Of a stretch of DNA of 64,000 bases, positions 48,356-58,413 are shown piece after piece (positions within the stretch are counted from its first letter, which is position 1; every line of letters begins with the position of its first letter). The stretch lies in the NCBI RefSeq assembly GCF_000012945.1, contig NC_007510.1, forward strand, positions 682,001 through 746,000, in the 5' to 3' direction. The notes below the pieces were generated by a model. It saw nothing but the letters and a program-made list of their open reading frames with translations. It did not search any database and was not told the origin of the DNA. Source of the stretch: Burkholderia lata. Its GTDB lineage: Bacteria > Pseudomonadota > Gammaproteobacteria > Burkholderiales > Burkholderiaceae. Position numbers and translations under genes: made by a program.

Positions 48356-51300
48356 TCAATGGTTCGCCGCATCGGCCGGACCGTGATTCATCTTACCCTG
48401 ATCGCCCCGCACCCGCTCAATGTGCGGGTGTGCCCACGAGCCGGTGATCGCGTAGTCGAGCGCGAACGCGCGCGACAGCGTCTCCGACAGCGCGTAGTTC
48501 GCGGCCAGCACGCCGACGCCGAGCAGCGGGTTGATGATAGCCGCCCCGATCGCGGCGGCACCCGCGCTGATTTTCGGCGCGACGTGCGCGTGCAGGTCCT
48601 GCGTTTCGGTGCCGAGATCGACCGCACCGCGCACGGTGACATTCGCGGGCCCCGTCATCATCGAGAAGTCGTCGGTGCGGGCGATCCCGTTCGAGATCTG
48701 GCCGGTGCCGGTGATCTTGTCGAACGGCAGCCCCTTGCCGATCACGTCGCGGAAATTCAGCGTCAGGAAGCGCGCGAGGCTCTGCAGGCTCAGCACGCCG
48801 AGCAGCTTTGCCGCGCCCGGATCGACCTTCAGGATCTGGCCGTGTTCGAGATCGAGCGCGATCTGGCCGCCGAGCGACGGGAAGTCGAGCGCGGTCGGGC
48901 CGCCGCGCCAGCCGACCTTGCCGGTAACCGAACCATGGCCGTCCGCCAGCGTGCGCGGCAGGCCGACGCGGTCGAGCAGTGCGCCCGCGTTGCCGATGTC
49001 GAGCTTGAAGTCGAACACGGTGCGGCGCGGTGCGTCGTTCTCGTCGGTGCCGCGGGCGAGCGCGCGGCGCGACGTGCGCCAGTTGCCGGTCGCCGTCAGC
49101 TTCGCGTCCGGGTTCGACAGCTCCAGCTTGTCGAGTTGCCAGACCGGCGTGCCGGCTTCGTCGATATTGCGCGCGTTGACGACGAGGCGGCCGATGTCGT
49201 GGTTGCGTGCGACGACCTGGTCGACGATCAGGTCGATCGACGGCATCGGGCGGTCGGTCGGCGTCGGCAGGTTCATCGCGCGGCCGACGAGATCGTGCTG
49301 CGCGCTGTCCGGGATCACGAGCTTCGCGAGCCGCGCGTTCAGCACGCCCGCACCGTTGTGGCCGCCGCCCGGCGCCCACGACAGGTAGCCCGATACCTGG
49401 TTCGATGCGATGTTCGCCTGCCACAGCTCGTCGATGTGCGACGCGCCGACGATCACGTTTTCCCAGTTGCGCTTGAGCAGCTTCAGCGTGCCGAAATGGA
49501 ACGCGAAGCGCTTCGGCGCGAAACTGGCGAAATCGACGCGCGGCGCGCCCTGCGGCTCCTGCGCGCGCGGCGTCTCGGACTTCAGCGTATGGGCAAGTGC
49601 GAGCCACGCATCGGCGTCCAGTTCGTTCACGTCGACGGCCGCGCTCACGCCGTCTTGCGGCATGTCGGGCATCCGGTGGATGCCCATCGCGCCGCGCACC
49701 GCGCGCAGCGGCTGGCCGCGCGTTGCGTCGAGCAGGTAGGTCGCGGACACGGGGCCGAGCGTCAGGTCGGCGTGCTCAAGGCGCTTGCCGTCCGCCTGCG
49801 GCGCCGGCTGCAGCGTGAAGCTGAACGGCATCGGCGTGCCGGCCGCTTTCGCGAACGGCGCAGGGAAATTCAGCGCGACGCCGGTCAGGTCGGAATGCGC
49901 GCTGATATCGGGCAGGCGGCCCGGCGCGCCGCGCACGGCGACCTTGTATGGTGCGTCGCCAACCACGTGCTCGAGCAGCGCGGCGGCCGGGCCGTGCAGG
50001 TTCAGGCCGCGCGCGGCGTCGAGCGCGAGCCGGCCGTCGACGTCCACCGTGTACGGCCCGTGCGACTGGAAGTTGCCGTTCGCGCGCACCGGGCCGCCGA
50101 GGAAGCGCCCCGACAGGTCGTGCAGCGACGCGCCGGCCTCGGTGAACCGGACACTGCCGCGCAGTGCGGACAGCGGCGGCACGCCGTTGGTCGTCAGCGT
50201 GTTGCCGCCGAACGCGAGCGCGCCTTCGATGTGCGTATGCGGATGCGCGACGTGCTGCGGAATCGTGATCTTGAGCGCAAGCGACGCGGGCCCCTGCGCA
50301 TCGATCCGCTGGCCGATATGCCCGCTCATCGTACCGAGCGAGCTGTTGTCCGCGTAGTCGATCAGGTCGGCCAGCGGGCCCTGCGCATGGCCGTCGATGA
50401 TGAGCGGCGAGTGGGTCGGATTGCCGAGATCGTCGATGCGGCCGGCGACCTTCGTCAGCGCGACGCGCTTGTAGTGCGCGCGGTGGATGTCGAAACGCAG
50501 CTTGTTCTGCGCGAGTTCGAACACGCCGTCGATCCCATCGAGCGCCGGCCAGACGCTCGGCGTGCCGTTCGCGAGCTTGCGCGGCGGGTACGGCGTCGGT
50601 TCGAAGCGGCCGCCGGTGAACGGCGCGACGATGTGGAACACGCCGGCGTCCGGCTCGTGTTCGAACGGGAATTTCTCGAGCGGGCCGCGGGCGACGATCG
50701 ACGCGCCCTTGGTCACCTGGCCGTCCTGCAGCGCGTGGCCGAGATAGTCGCGCAGGTGTTCGGACATCCCGGTCGGCAGGTAGCGCGGAATGCGGGCCAC
50801 CGACGCCCGGGCGAAATCGGCGCGCAGGTCGAGCGAGCCGCGCCCGTGGCCGGGGTTCGTGTACGAGCCGGACACTGCGATTTCGGCGTCGGGGTTCGAG
50901 ACGAGCAGGTCGGGCAGCGAGACGTCGACGCGCGCGTGCTTGTCGCCGGGCTCGGGCGTGATCGTCCATTTCGCATTGCCGCGCAGCCGGTCGAACGTCA
51001 GGCGCGGCTCGTCGAATTCGCCGGGCACCGTGACGGCTGCATTGACCGTGTCGAAATGCGCGGAGCCGCCCGTCTCGTTCGCATCGACACGGCCCCACAG
51101 GTTCTCGACGCCCGGCCAGCCGGCGCGCGGGTGACCGCGCGGCGAGAGCCCGGGAGGCGGTTCCTGCGCGGCGAAGCTGATGCCTTGCAGATCGCCGAGG
51201 AAGCGGTAGCGAACGATCGGCGCGGCGCCCGTGCGCCGCTCCTCGTCGGCGAGATCGGCATGCGCGGGTTTCGCGCGCTCGACCTCGATGTGATAGTTCG

Positions 51301-52555
51301 ACACCATCCCGCGCGGGTCGATCTTGATCAGCTCGTTGCGCAGGCGTGCCGGTAGCGGCAGCCCGCGAATGAACTCGCTGAGGATGCCGAGATCGACGCG
51401 GTCGCCGACGACGCTCAACAACTGCCCCTGGCTCACGGTCGGCACGCGGTAACGGGCCGTCAGCGTCGACAGCGCAAGCGAGCGGGCAAGCGGCGTGCCG
51501 TCCGGCAGCGGCGGCTGGCCGAGCTCCGCGTTGAAGCGCGTCAGGTGCAGCGTGTAGTCGTGGCCGGCGTCGAGCTGCATGTCCCACCCGAAGCCGACCG
51601 TCGGCACGTCGAGCCGCGGCTGCGTCGGGCGCACGCGCAGTGCGACGTCCGCGCCCTGCAGGTCGCCGCCCGCCGAGTGCAGGTGGCCGTCGCTGAAAGT
51701 GGCCCAGATCGCGTTGTCGATCCGGCCCGCGTGGATCGTGAGCGGCACGTCGAGGTAGCGCGCCAGCGTCTGCAGGTCCACCGGGCCCGTCGACAGGTAC
51801 GCGTCGCCCGCCCAGTTCGACGGCTTGCCGACCGGCGCGAGCGGCTTGTGCCTGAAGCGTGCGCGGAAATCGAGCGGGCCGAGCAGCAGCGTGCCGTTGG
51901 CAGGCGCCTGCAGCGCGGCCTTGTGCACGCGGCCGTTGTTGAGCACCGCAAGCCGGATGCCCGACAGCACGAGCTCCGGTGCGTCATGCTGCGCGTCGCG
52001 CCAGCGCAGCGTGCCGCCGCGCAGCACGATCGCCTCCTGCTTCAGCAGCCAGGTGCCGAACGTGTCGTTGCCGCCGTGGGTGGTTGCCACGCCGACGCCC
52101 GCGATGCTCAGCGAGCCGTCGGCCGCCCGAGCGACGACGAGGTCGGGTTGGTCGACGATCAGGCTCGACAGCGCGGGCGACAGCCGCAGCAGCGACATCC
52201 ACGACAGCGCGGCCGTCGCATGCGGCACCGACAGCGCGACCTTGCCGTCATGGCCGCGGATCGTCAGGTTCGTGAGTTCGACGCCCGGCTGCATGCCGGA
52301 CCAGTTCGGGGAAAGCTTGCCGATCGAAAGCTGCGCGTGGAGCTTGTCGGACACCGCGCGCTCGATGCGCGGGCGGAATTCGTCGATGCGGGGCAGCAGA
52401 ACGTAGCGCAGCCCGAGGAGCGCGCCGGACGCGACGAAGTAGGTGCCGATCCCGACTGCCAGCGTCACCCTGAACACGCGACGCAAGACCGGATGATCGT
52501 GCTTCGGAGGTCCCGCTTCGGGCGCAGCTACGGCGGATTCCTGACGGTCGGACAT
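48356..52555 (-). CDS. yhdP: YhdP-family AsmA-like envelope protein
   Basis: This very long protein (1399 residues) has one N-terminal transmembrane helix (about 28-50, VFRVTLAVGIGTYFVASGAL) and a large periplasmic part rich in beta structure. The C-terminal AsmA-like region contains HGQILKVDPGAAKLLGVLSLQSL and FRDVIGKGLPFDKITGTGQI. YhdP-type proteins are thought to form lipid-transfer bridges between the membranes. The length is near that of E. coli YhdP. It is divergent from glnE and followed by the nitrilase-tldD genes. Confidence 0.9.
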   Translation of the reverse strand: MSDRQESAVAAPEAGPPKHDHPVLRRVFRVTLAVGIGTYFVASGALLGLRYVLLPRIDEFRPRIERAVSDKLHAQLSIGKLSPNWSGMQPGVELTNLTIRGHDGKVALSVPHATAALSWMSLLRLSPALSSLIVDQPDLVVARAADGSLSIAGVGVATTHGGNDTFGTWLLKQEAIVLRGGTLRWRDAQHDAPELVLSGIRLAVLNNGRVHKAALQAPANGTLLLGPLDFRARFRHKPLAPVGKPSNWAGDAYLSTGPVDLQTLARYLDVPLTIHAGRIDNAIWATFSDGHLHSAGGDLQGADVALRVRPTQPRLDVPTVGFGWDMQLDAGHDYTLHLTRFNAELGQPPLPDGTPLARSLALSTLTARYRVPTVSQGQLLSVVGDRVDLGILSEFIRGLPLPARLRNELIKIDPRGMVSNYHIEVERAKPAHADLADEERRTGAAPIVRYRFLGDLQGISFAAQEPPPGLSPRGHPRAGWPGVENLWGRVDANETGGSAHFDTVNAAVTVPGEFDEPRLTFDRLRGNAKWTITPEPGDKHARVDVSLPDLLVSNPDAEIAVSGSYTNPGHGRGSLDLRADFARASVARIPRYLPTGMSEHLRDYLGHALQDGQVTKGASIVARGPLEKFPFEHEPDAGVFHIVAPFTGGRFEPTPYPPRKLANGTPSVWPALDGIDGVFELAQNKLRFDIHRAHYKRVALTKVAGRIDDLGNPTHSPLIIDGHAQGPLADLIDYADNSSLGTMSGHIGQRIDAQGPASLALKITIPQHVAHPHTHIEGALAFGGNTLTTNGVPPLSALRGSVRFTEAGASLHDLSGRFLGGPVRANGNFQSHGPYTVDVDGRLALDAARGLNLHGPAAALLEHVVGDAPYKVAVRGAPGRLPDISAHSDLTGVALNFPAPFAKAAGTPMPFSFTLQPAPQADGKRLEHADLTLGPVSATYLLDATRGQPLRAVRGAMGIHRMPDMPQDGVSAAVDVNELDADAWLALAHTLKSETPRAQEPQGAPRVDFASFAPKRFAFHFGTLKLLKRNWENVIVGASHIDELWQANIASNQVSGYLSWAPGGGHNGAGVLNARLAKLVIPDSAQHDLVGRAMNLPTPTDRPMPSIDLIVDQVVARNHDIGRLVVNARNIDEAGTPVWQLDKLELSNPDAKLTATGNWRTSRRALARGTDENDAPRRTVFDFKLDIGNAGALLDRVGLPRTLADGHGSVTGKVGWRGGPTALDFPSLGGQIALDLEHGQILKVDPGAAKLLGVLSLQSLARFLTLNFRDVIGKGLPFDKITGTGQISNGIARTDDFSMMTGPANVTVRGAVDLGTETQDLHAHVAPKISAGAAAIGAAIINPLLGVGVLAANYALSETLSRAFALDYAITGSWAHPHIERVRGDQGKMNHGPADAANH

Positions 52556-52782
52556 GCGGCGGACGGGCGGCGATATGGTAGTTTTGCAGACTGACGTTGA
52601 AATGTATCACACGGGTTCGTGCCGGCGGCCGTTGCGGCAGCGCGGCACGGGCTTTCCGGCGCGCGGTTTCGCGACGGGCGCACCTGCCCCGCGATGCCGC
52701 GCCGAGTCTACAGGGCCGGTCGGGAGCGGGGCGCGCATGCGTTTCCCGGGCCGGCCGGCCTTTCCGCCAGGCCCGCTTCTCG

Positions 52783-55584
52783 ATGACCGACGCTTCCGCC
52801 CTGATCTGCACGTCCTATTCCCGTTACCTGGCCCGCGCGGCCGCCGCGCGACCCGCGCTCGCCGACCAAGTCGCCGCGTGGGCTGCCGCGCCGCTCGGTC
52901 GCGCGCAGCTCGACGCGCGCCTCACCGAACTGCTGGCAACGCCGGCCGGCACCGCCGCGCCGACCGAGGACCAACTGAAGCGCGCACTGCGGCAACTGCG
53001 CGCCGAGGCATTCGGCGCGGTGGCGGAGCGCGACCTGCGCGGGCTGGCGGACGTCACCGAGGTGACGGGTGCGATGACCGATCTCGCGGAAGTGGCCGTG
53101 CAGCGCTCGCTCGCGCTGCTGTCGGCCGAGCTCGAGGCGCTCTACGGCGAGCCGCGCAGCGCCGACGGCCAGCGCGTCGTGCTTGGCGTGGTCGGGATGG
53201 GCAAGCTCGGCGGCCGCGAGCTGAATGTATCGTCGGACATCGACCTGATCTTCGTCTACGAGGACGACGGCGAGACGACCGGCGGCGCGCGTTCGCCGCT
53301 GTCCACGCAGGAATACTTCACGCGGCTCGGCCGGCGGCTGATCGGCGTGTTGTCGGAAGTCACCGCCGACGGCTACGTGTTTCGTGTCGACATGCGACTG
53401 CGTCCGAACGGCGATTCGGGGCCGCTCGTCTGCAGCCTCGGCATGCTCGAAGAGTATTTCTACGTACAGGGCCGCGAGTGGGAGCGCTATGCGTGGATCA
53501 AGGGGCGGCTCGTGTCGGAAGGCGACAGCGACGCGGCGCAGCGGCTGGAATCGCAGCTCGAGTCGATCGTCAAGCCGTTCGTGTACCGCCGCTATCTCGA
53601 CTTCGGCGTGATCGGCGCGATCCGCTCGCTGCACCAGCAGATCCGGCAGGAAGCCGCGCGCCGCGCGTCGATGCGGCCCGACAAGGCCGACGACATCAAG
53701 CTCGGGCGCGGCGGGATCCGCGAGATTGAGTTCAGTGCGCAGGTGTTCCAGTTGATCCGCGGCGGTCAGGATGCGGAATTCCGCGTGCGGCCGACGCTCG
53801 CGGTGCTGCGTCATGCGCAGGCGCGCGGGCTGATCGGCGAGGATGTGCGCGCGCGCCTGACCGACGCCTATAACTTCCTGCGCACGCTCGAGCACCGGCT
53901 GCAGTACCGCAACGACGCGCAGACGCACGCGATGCCGGTCGAGCCGGACGAACGCGCGGCGCTGGCCGCATCGCTCGGCTTTGCCGACTACGCGGCGCTG
54001 ATGACGGTGCTGGACGGCCATCGCACGTTCGTCGAAGCGCAATTCCACGAGATTTTTGCCGACAAGGTGGGCGGCGGCTCGTGTGCGGCGGGCGACGATA
54101 CCGCGGCCGCGTGGATCTGGAGCGGCGCGCTGGCCGACGACGGCGAGGACGACGCACTGGTCGCGCGTCTCGACGGCCTCGGCTTTACCGATCCGGCCGC
54201 GGTGCTCACCCGGCTGCGCGCGATCTGGCAGTCGTCCCGCTACACGGGCCTGCCGGAAAAGAGCCGGCAGCGCTTCGACAGCGTCGCGCAGCGTGCGCTC
54301 GAGGCCGCGCCGAAGATCGATGCCGCGCGCCGCGACGATACGGTCGTGCGCCTGTTCGACCTGCTCGAGACGGTCAGCCGGCGCGGTGTCTATCTCGCGT
54401 TGCTGACCGAATATCCGGCCGCGCTCGATCGCGTGCTGTCGGTGCTCGGCGCGACGCGCTGGGGCGGCGGCTACCTGATCCGCCACCCGCAACTGCTCGA
54501 CGAACTGCTCGACGACGAGGCGATCGCGAGCCCGTTCGACTGGCCCGCGTTCAAGGACGCATTGCGTGCGCGCCTCGCCGCGGCCGACGGCCCCGAGCAA
54601 CAGATGGACCTGCTGCGGCACGCACAGCACGCGGAGGTGTTCCGGATCCTGCTGATCGATCTGGCCGGGCAACTGTCGGTCGAGCACGTGAGCGACCGGC
54701 TGTCCGAGCTGGCCGACGCGGTACTCGACGTGACGATCGAAGTCGTCTGGTCGCAGCTCGCGAAGCGCCATCGCGACGTGCCGAAGTTCGCGGTGATCGC
54801 GTACGGCAAGCTGGGCGGCAAGGAGCTCGGCTACGCATCGGATCTCGACCTGATCTTCCTGTACGACGACGCGGACGAGCGCTCGGCCGACGTCTACACG
54901 ACCTTCACGCGGCGCCTGATCACGTGGCTCACCACCGCGACCGGGGCGGGCGCGCTGTTCGACATCGACCTGCGGCTGCGGCCGAACGGCGAGGCCGGGC
55001 TGCTCGTCACCGATCTCGACGCGTTCCGCCGCTACCAGTTGCGCGAGGGCGATGCCGCGAATACCGCGTGGGTCTGGGAGCACCAGGCGCTGACGCGTGC
55101 CCGCTACAGCGCGGGCGACGCGCAGATCGGTACGGACTTCGAGGCGATCCGCCAGCAGGTGCTGACGACGCCGCGCGACGGCGGCGTGCTCGCGAAGGAA
55201 ATCGTCGACATGCGCGGCAAGGTGTTCGCCGGCCACCCGAACCAGACCGAGCTGTTCGACCTGAAGCACGATCGCGGCGGAATGGTCGACATCGAGTTCA
55301 TCGTCCAGTACTGGGTGCTGCTGCACGCGTCGAGCGACGCCGAGCTGATCCGCAATACGGGCAATATCGCGCTGCTGCGCGAGGTTGCGCGCTTCGGGCT
55401 GATGGGCGAGGACGAGGCCGAGCGGGTCGGGGCGGCGTACCGCAAGTACCGGAAGCTGCAGCACAAGCTGCGGCTCGACGGGATGGAGAAGGCACGGGTC
55501 GATCCGGCCGTGGTGGCCGACGAGCGCGCGGCCGTGACGGCGCTGTGGACGCGCGTGTTCGGGGCGGTTGAAACGGATAGTTGA
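52783..55584 (+). CDS. glnE: Bifunctional glutamine synthetase adenylyltransferase/deadenylase
   Basis: This 933-residue enzyme switches glutamine synthetase off and on by AMP addition and removal, under control of PII. Two nucleotidyltransferase domains are visible: GMGKLGGRELNVSSDIDLIF near residue 138 and AYGKLGGKELGYASDLDLIF near 673. A GlnD-like helical region follows each. The start at 52783 (MTDASALICTSYSRY) is chosen by family fit, as the upstream open frame is Arg-rich. It is divergent from yhdP. Confidence 0.93.
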   Translation: MTDASALICTSYSRYLARAAAARPALADQVAAWAAAPLGRAQLDARLTELLATPAGTAAPTEDQLKRALRQLRAEAFGAVAERDLRGLADVTEVTGAMTDLAEVAVQRSLALLSAELEALYGEPRSADGQRVVLGVVGMGKLGGRELNVSSDIDLIFVYEDDGETTGGARSPLSTQEYFTRLGRRLIGVLSEVTADGYVFRVDMRLRPNGDSGPLVCSLGMLEEYFYVQGREWERYAWIKGRLVSEGDSDAAQRLESQLESIVKPFVYRRYLDFGVIGAIRSLHQQIRQEAARRASMRPDKADDIKLGRGGIREIEFSAQVFQLIRGGQDAEFRVRPTLAVLRHAQARGLIGEDVRARLTDAYNFLRTLEHRLQYRNDAQTHAMPVEPDERAALAASLGFADYAALMTVLDGHRTFVEAQFHEIFADKVGGGSCAAGDDTAAAWIWSGALADDGEDDALVARLDGLGFTDPAAVLTRLRAIWQSSRYTGLPEKSRQRFDSVAQRALEAAPKIDAARRDDTVVRLFDLLETVSRRGVYLALLTEYPAALDRVLSVLGATRWGGGYLIRHPQLLDELLDDEAIASPFDWPAFKDALRARLAAADGPEQQMDLLRHAQHAEVFRILLIDLAGQLSVEHVSDRLSELADAVLDVTIEVVWSQLAKRHRDVPKFAVIAYGKLGGKELGYASDLDLIFLYDDADERSADVYTTFTRRLITWLTTATGAGALFDIDLRLRPNGEAGLLVTDLDAFRRYQLREGDAANTAWVWEHQALTRARYSAGDAQIGTDFEAIRQQVLTTPRDGGVLAKEIVDMRGKVFAGHPNQTELFDLKHDRGGMVDIEFIVQYWVLLHASSDAELIRNTGNIALLREVARFGLMGEDEAERVGAAYRKYRKLQHKLRLDGMEKARVDPAVVADERAAVTALWTRVFGAVETDS

Positions 55585-55643
55585 AACGGCCGTTCGATGC
55601 GGTGCGGCAGGGCGGACGCGATTGTGCCGCCGTGCCCCCCAAC

Positions 55644-55671
55644 AAAAGACCGGCGCGTGCGCCGGTCTTTT
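55644..55671. terminator. Bidirectional terminator between glnE and recN
   Basis: AAAAGACCGGCGC-GT-GCGCCGGTCTTTT is a perfect 13-bp stem with A and T runs, between convergent genes. Confidence 0.93.
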
Positions 55672-55710
55672 GCATTCGACGAACGGATAACGGATAACGG
55701 ATGGCCGGCG

Positions 55711-57360
55711 TCAGGCCGCCAGCATTTCCTTCGCGTGCTTGCGCGTCGTGGCCGTGATCTCGAGCCCGCCGAGCATTCGCGCGACTTCCTCGATCCGGTT
55801 GGCGCGGTCGAGCGCGATGACCGTCGACACCGTGCCGCCGCGGTCGTCGGCGCCTTTTGTGACCTGGAAGTGGTGGTCGCCGCGCGCGGCGACCTGCGGC
55901 AGGTGCGTCACGCACAGCACCTGGCGATCGCGCCCGAGCTGGTGCAGCAGGCGGCCGACCACTTCGGCGACGCCGCCGCCGATCCCCGTATCGACTTCGT
56001 CGAAGATCAACGTTGGTGTCGGGCTGGCCGCGCTGGCGATCACCGCGAGCGCGAGGCTGATCCGCGCGAGCTCGCCGCCCGACGCAACCTTCGCGAGCGG
56101 CCGCAGCGGCACGCCGGGGTGCCCGGCGACCCGGAATTCGACCTGCTCGAGCCCGTGCGGGCCGCCGTCGGCGAGCGGCACGAGCGCGACCTCGAAGCTC
56201 CCGCCCGCCATCGACAGTTCCTGCATGCCGGCCGTGACGGCCGTGCCGAGCGTCCTGGCGGCCTGGGTGCGCGCCTTGGACAGGTGTTTGGCGTCGGCGA
56301 GATAGGCTTCCCGCGCCTTGGCCTGCACCGCTTCGAGCGCGCCGAGATCGGCGGCCGCATCGAGTGCGGCGAGCTGGGCGCGGCGGGCCGCGTGTTCTTC
56401 GTGCAGCGTGTCGGGCGGCAAGCGGAACTTGCGGGCGGTCGAGTGCAGCGCATCGAGGCGCGTCTCGACCTGCGCGAGCCGCTCGGGATCGAGATCGACG
56501 CGCTGCGCATAGTGGGACAGCGAATAGACGGCTTCCTGCAGCTGGATCTCGGCCGGTTCGAGCGACGCGAGCGCGTCGCCGAGCGTGGTGTCGTAATCGG
56601 CGAGGCTGCGCAGCTTCGACACGATCGCGCCAAGCTGCGCAAGCATCGCGTCGTCGGACTCGGACAACGCGTTGAGTGCGCCGCGCACGCCTTCGATCAG
56701 GTTCGCCGAATGCGACAGGCGCTTGTGCTCGTTGCTGACTTCGTCCCATTCGCCGGGCTGCGGCGCGAGCTTGTCGAGCTCGGCGAGCTGCCAGGCGAGC
56801 TTTTCGCGTTCGAGCTGCAGCTCGCGCTCGTGCGCTTTTGCCGCCTCGATCGCCTGCGTCGCATCGCGCCACACGCGCCACGCGCGCGCGACGTTCGCGG
56901 CATCGGCGACGAGCCCGGCGTGCGTGTCGAACAGCTCGCGCTGCGCGTCGGGCCGCATCAGCAACTGGTGCGCATGCTGGCCGTGGATGTCGACGAGCAT
57001 TTCGCCGAGCTCGCGCAGCTGCGCGAGCGTCGCGCTGGTGCCGTTGATGAACGCGCGCGACCGGCCGTTCGCATCGATCACGCGGCGCAGCATCACGGTG
57101 TCCTCGGTGTCGAACGCGTGTTCGTCGAGCCAGCGCGCGACGCGGTCGTGCTGCGTGAATTCGGCGGTGATGTCGGCGCGGCCGCAGCCGATGCGCACGA
57201 CGCTTGCGTCGGCGCGTTCGCCGAGCGCGAGGGCAAGGGCGTCGATCAGGATCGATTTCCCGGCGCCGGTTTCGCCGGAAAAGACGGAAAAGCCGCTGTC
57301 GAATTCGAGATCGAGCGCGGCGACGATGACGAAGTCGCGGATCGAGAGGTGGCGGAGCAT
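55711..57360 (-). CDS. recN: DNA repair protein RecN
   Basis: This 549-residue SMC-like ATPase acts in double-strand break repair. Walker A is GETGAGKS at residues 29-36 after LRHLSIRDFVIVAALDLEF. A long coiled-coil region occupies the middle. The C-terminal signature VASGGELARISLAL and Walker B TLIFDEVDTGIGG complete the ATPase head. It lies 19 bp downstream of nadK, so the two are co-transcribed. Confidence 0.95.
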   Translation of the reverse strand: MLRHLSIRDFVIVAALDLEFDSGFSVFSGETGAGKSILIDALALALGERADASVVRIGCGRADITAEFTQHDRVARWLDEHAFDTEDTVMLRRVIDANGRSRAFINGTSATLAQLRELGEMLVDIHGQHAHQLLMRPDAQRELFDTHAGLVADAANVARAWRVWRDATQAIEAAKAHERELQLEREKLAWQLAELDKLAPQPGEWDEVSNEHKRLSHSANLIEGVRGALNALSESDDAMLAQLGAIVSKLRSLADYDTTLGDALASLEPAEIQLQEAVYSLSHYAQRVDLDPERLAQVETRLDALHSTARKFRLPPDTLHEEHAARRAQLAALDAAADLGALEAVQAKAREAYLADAKHLSKARTQAARTLGTAVTAGMQELSMAGGSFEVALVPLADGGPHGLEQVEFRVAGHPGVPLRPLAKVASGGELARISLALAVIASAASPTPTLIFDEVDTGIGGGVAEVVGRLLHQLGRDRQVLCVTHLPQVAARGDHHFQVTKGADDRGGTVSTVIALDRANRIEEVARMLGGLEITATTRKHAKEMLAA

Positions 57361-57379
57361 GGTGTCGGGCGGAGCGGCG

Positions 57380-58282
57380 TCAGGACGCCTTGTCGTCTTC
57401 GTTCGAGGCGTGTTCGTTCCAGTGCAGCTTCTTGCGCAGCGTCGCGTAGTAGCTGTAGCCGATCGGGTGCAGGAACGGCACCGTGTGCTTCGAGCGGCGC
57501 ACCTCGATCGTGTCGTTCAGTTCGAGCGCGGTAAACGACTGCATGTCGAAGTTCACGTTGACGTCGCGCCCGCCGACGATCTGGATCGCAATTTTTGAAT
57601 CGTCGGGCAGCACGATCGGCCGGTTCGACAACGCATGAGGCGCGATCGGCACAAGCACGATGCCCGCCAGCTGCGGATGGAGGATCGGGCCGGCCGACGA
57701 CAGCGCGTAAGCAGTCGAGCCGGTCGGCGTGGCGACGATCAGGCCGTCCGAACGTTGGTTGTACATGTACCGGCCGTCGACCGATGCGCGCAGTTCGACC
57801 ATCCCGGAGAAGCCGCTGCGGTTCACGACGACGTCGTTGAAGGCGATCGCGTGGTAGATCGGTTCGCCGTCGCGCATGATCCGGGCTTCGAGCAGCGCGC
57901 GCTCCTCGCGCTCGAACTTGCCCGACAGGATCACCGGGACGAGCGCCTGCATGTCGGCCGCTGCGATATCGGTGATGAAGCCGAGCCGCCCGTGGTTGAT
58001 CCCGATCAGCGGTGTCTTGTACGGCGCGAGCTGACGGCCGATGCCGAGCATCGTCCCGTCGCCGCCCAGCACGACCGCCACGTCGGCGCGCGCCCCGATT
58101 TCGGCCGGGGTCAGCGCCGGGTAGCCGGTGATGCCGATCTCGCGCGCGGTCTCGGCTTCGAAGACGACCTCGAAGCCCCGCTTGGCGACGCAGGCGGCCA
58201 GCGTGGCGAGCGGCTCGGCGATGTTGGGCGTGTTGCTCCGGCCGACGAGCGCGACAGTGTTGAACTGATTACCGGTTTTCAT
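57380..58282 (-). CDS. nadK: NAD kinase
   Basis: This 300-residue enzyme phosphorylates NAD to NADP. The catalytic motif [11 protein letters not shown] and [12 protein letters not shown] are present, as are NDVVVNR and [14 protein letters not shown]. The start at 58282 ([14 protein letters not shown]) is the family start, and the longer frame upstream is not. Divergent from hrcA across about 130 bp. It precedes recN, a frequent arrangement. Confidence 0.95.
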   Translation of the reverse strand: MKTGNQFNTVALVGRSNTPNIAEPLATLAACVAKRGFEVVFEAETAREIGITGYPALTPAEIGARADVAVVLGGDGTMLGIGRQLAPYKTPLIGINHGRLGFITDIAAADMQALVPVILSGKFEREERALLEARIMRDGEPIYHAIAFNDVVVNRSGFSGMVELRASVDGRYMYNQRSDGLIVATPTGSTAYALSSAGPILHPQLAGIVLVPIAPHALSNRPIVLPDDSKIAIQIVGGRDVNVNFDMQSFTALELNDTIEVRRSKHTVPFLHPIGYSYYATLRKKLHWNEHASNEDDKAS

Positions 58283-58413
58283 GCCGGCATTACACCATAG
58301 CTCGTTGACGAAAAGAACCGGCTGTGCGCAGGCGGGGCCGGATCGGGCCGGCCCGCGCAACGGTAGCCGACGCCACTCGCCGCGGTCGCGCGGTTGCGCT
58401 AAAATTTTCCACC

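Noticed and set aside
48038..51355. 1105-codon plus-strand open frame opposite yhdP
   Set aside because: It is a shadow of yhdP with Arg/Ala/Asp-rich composition and no domain signatures.
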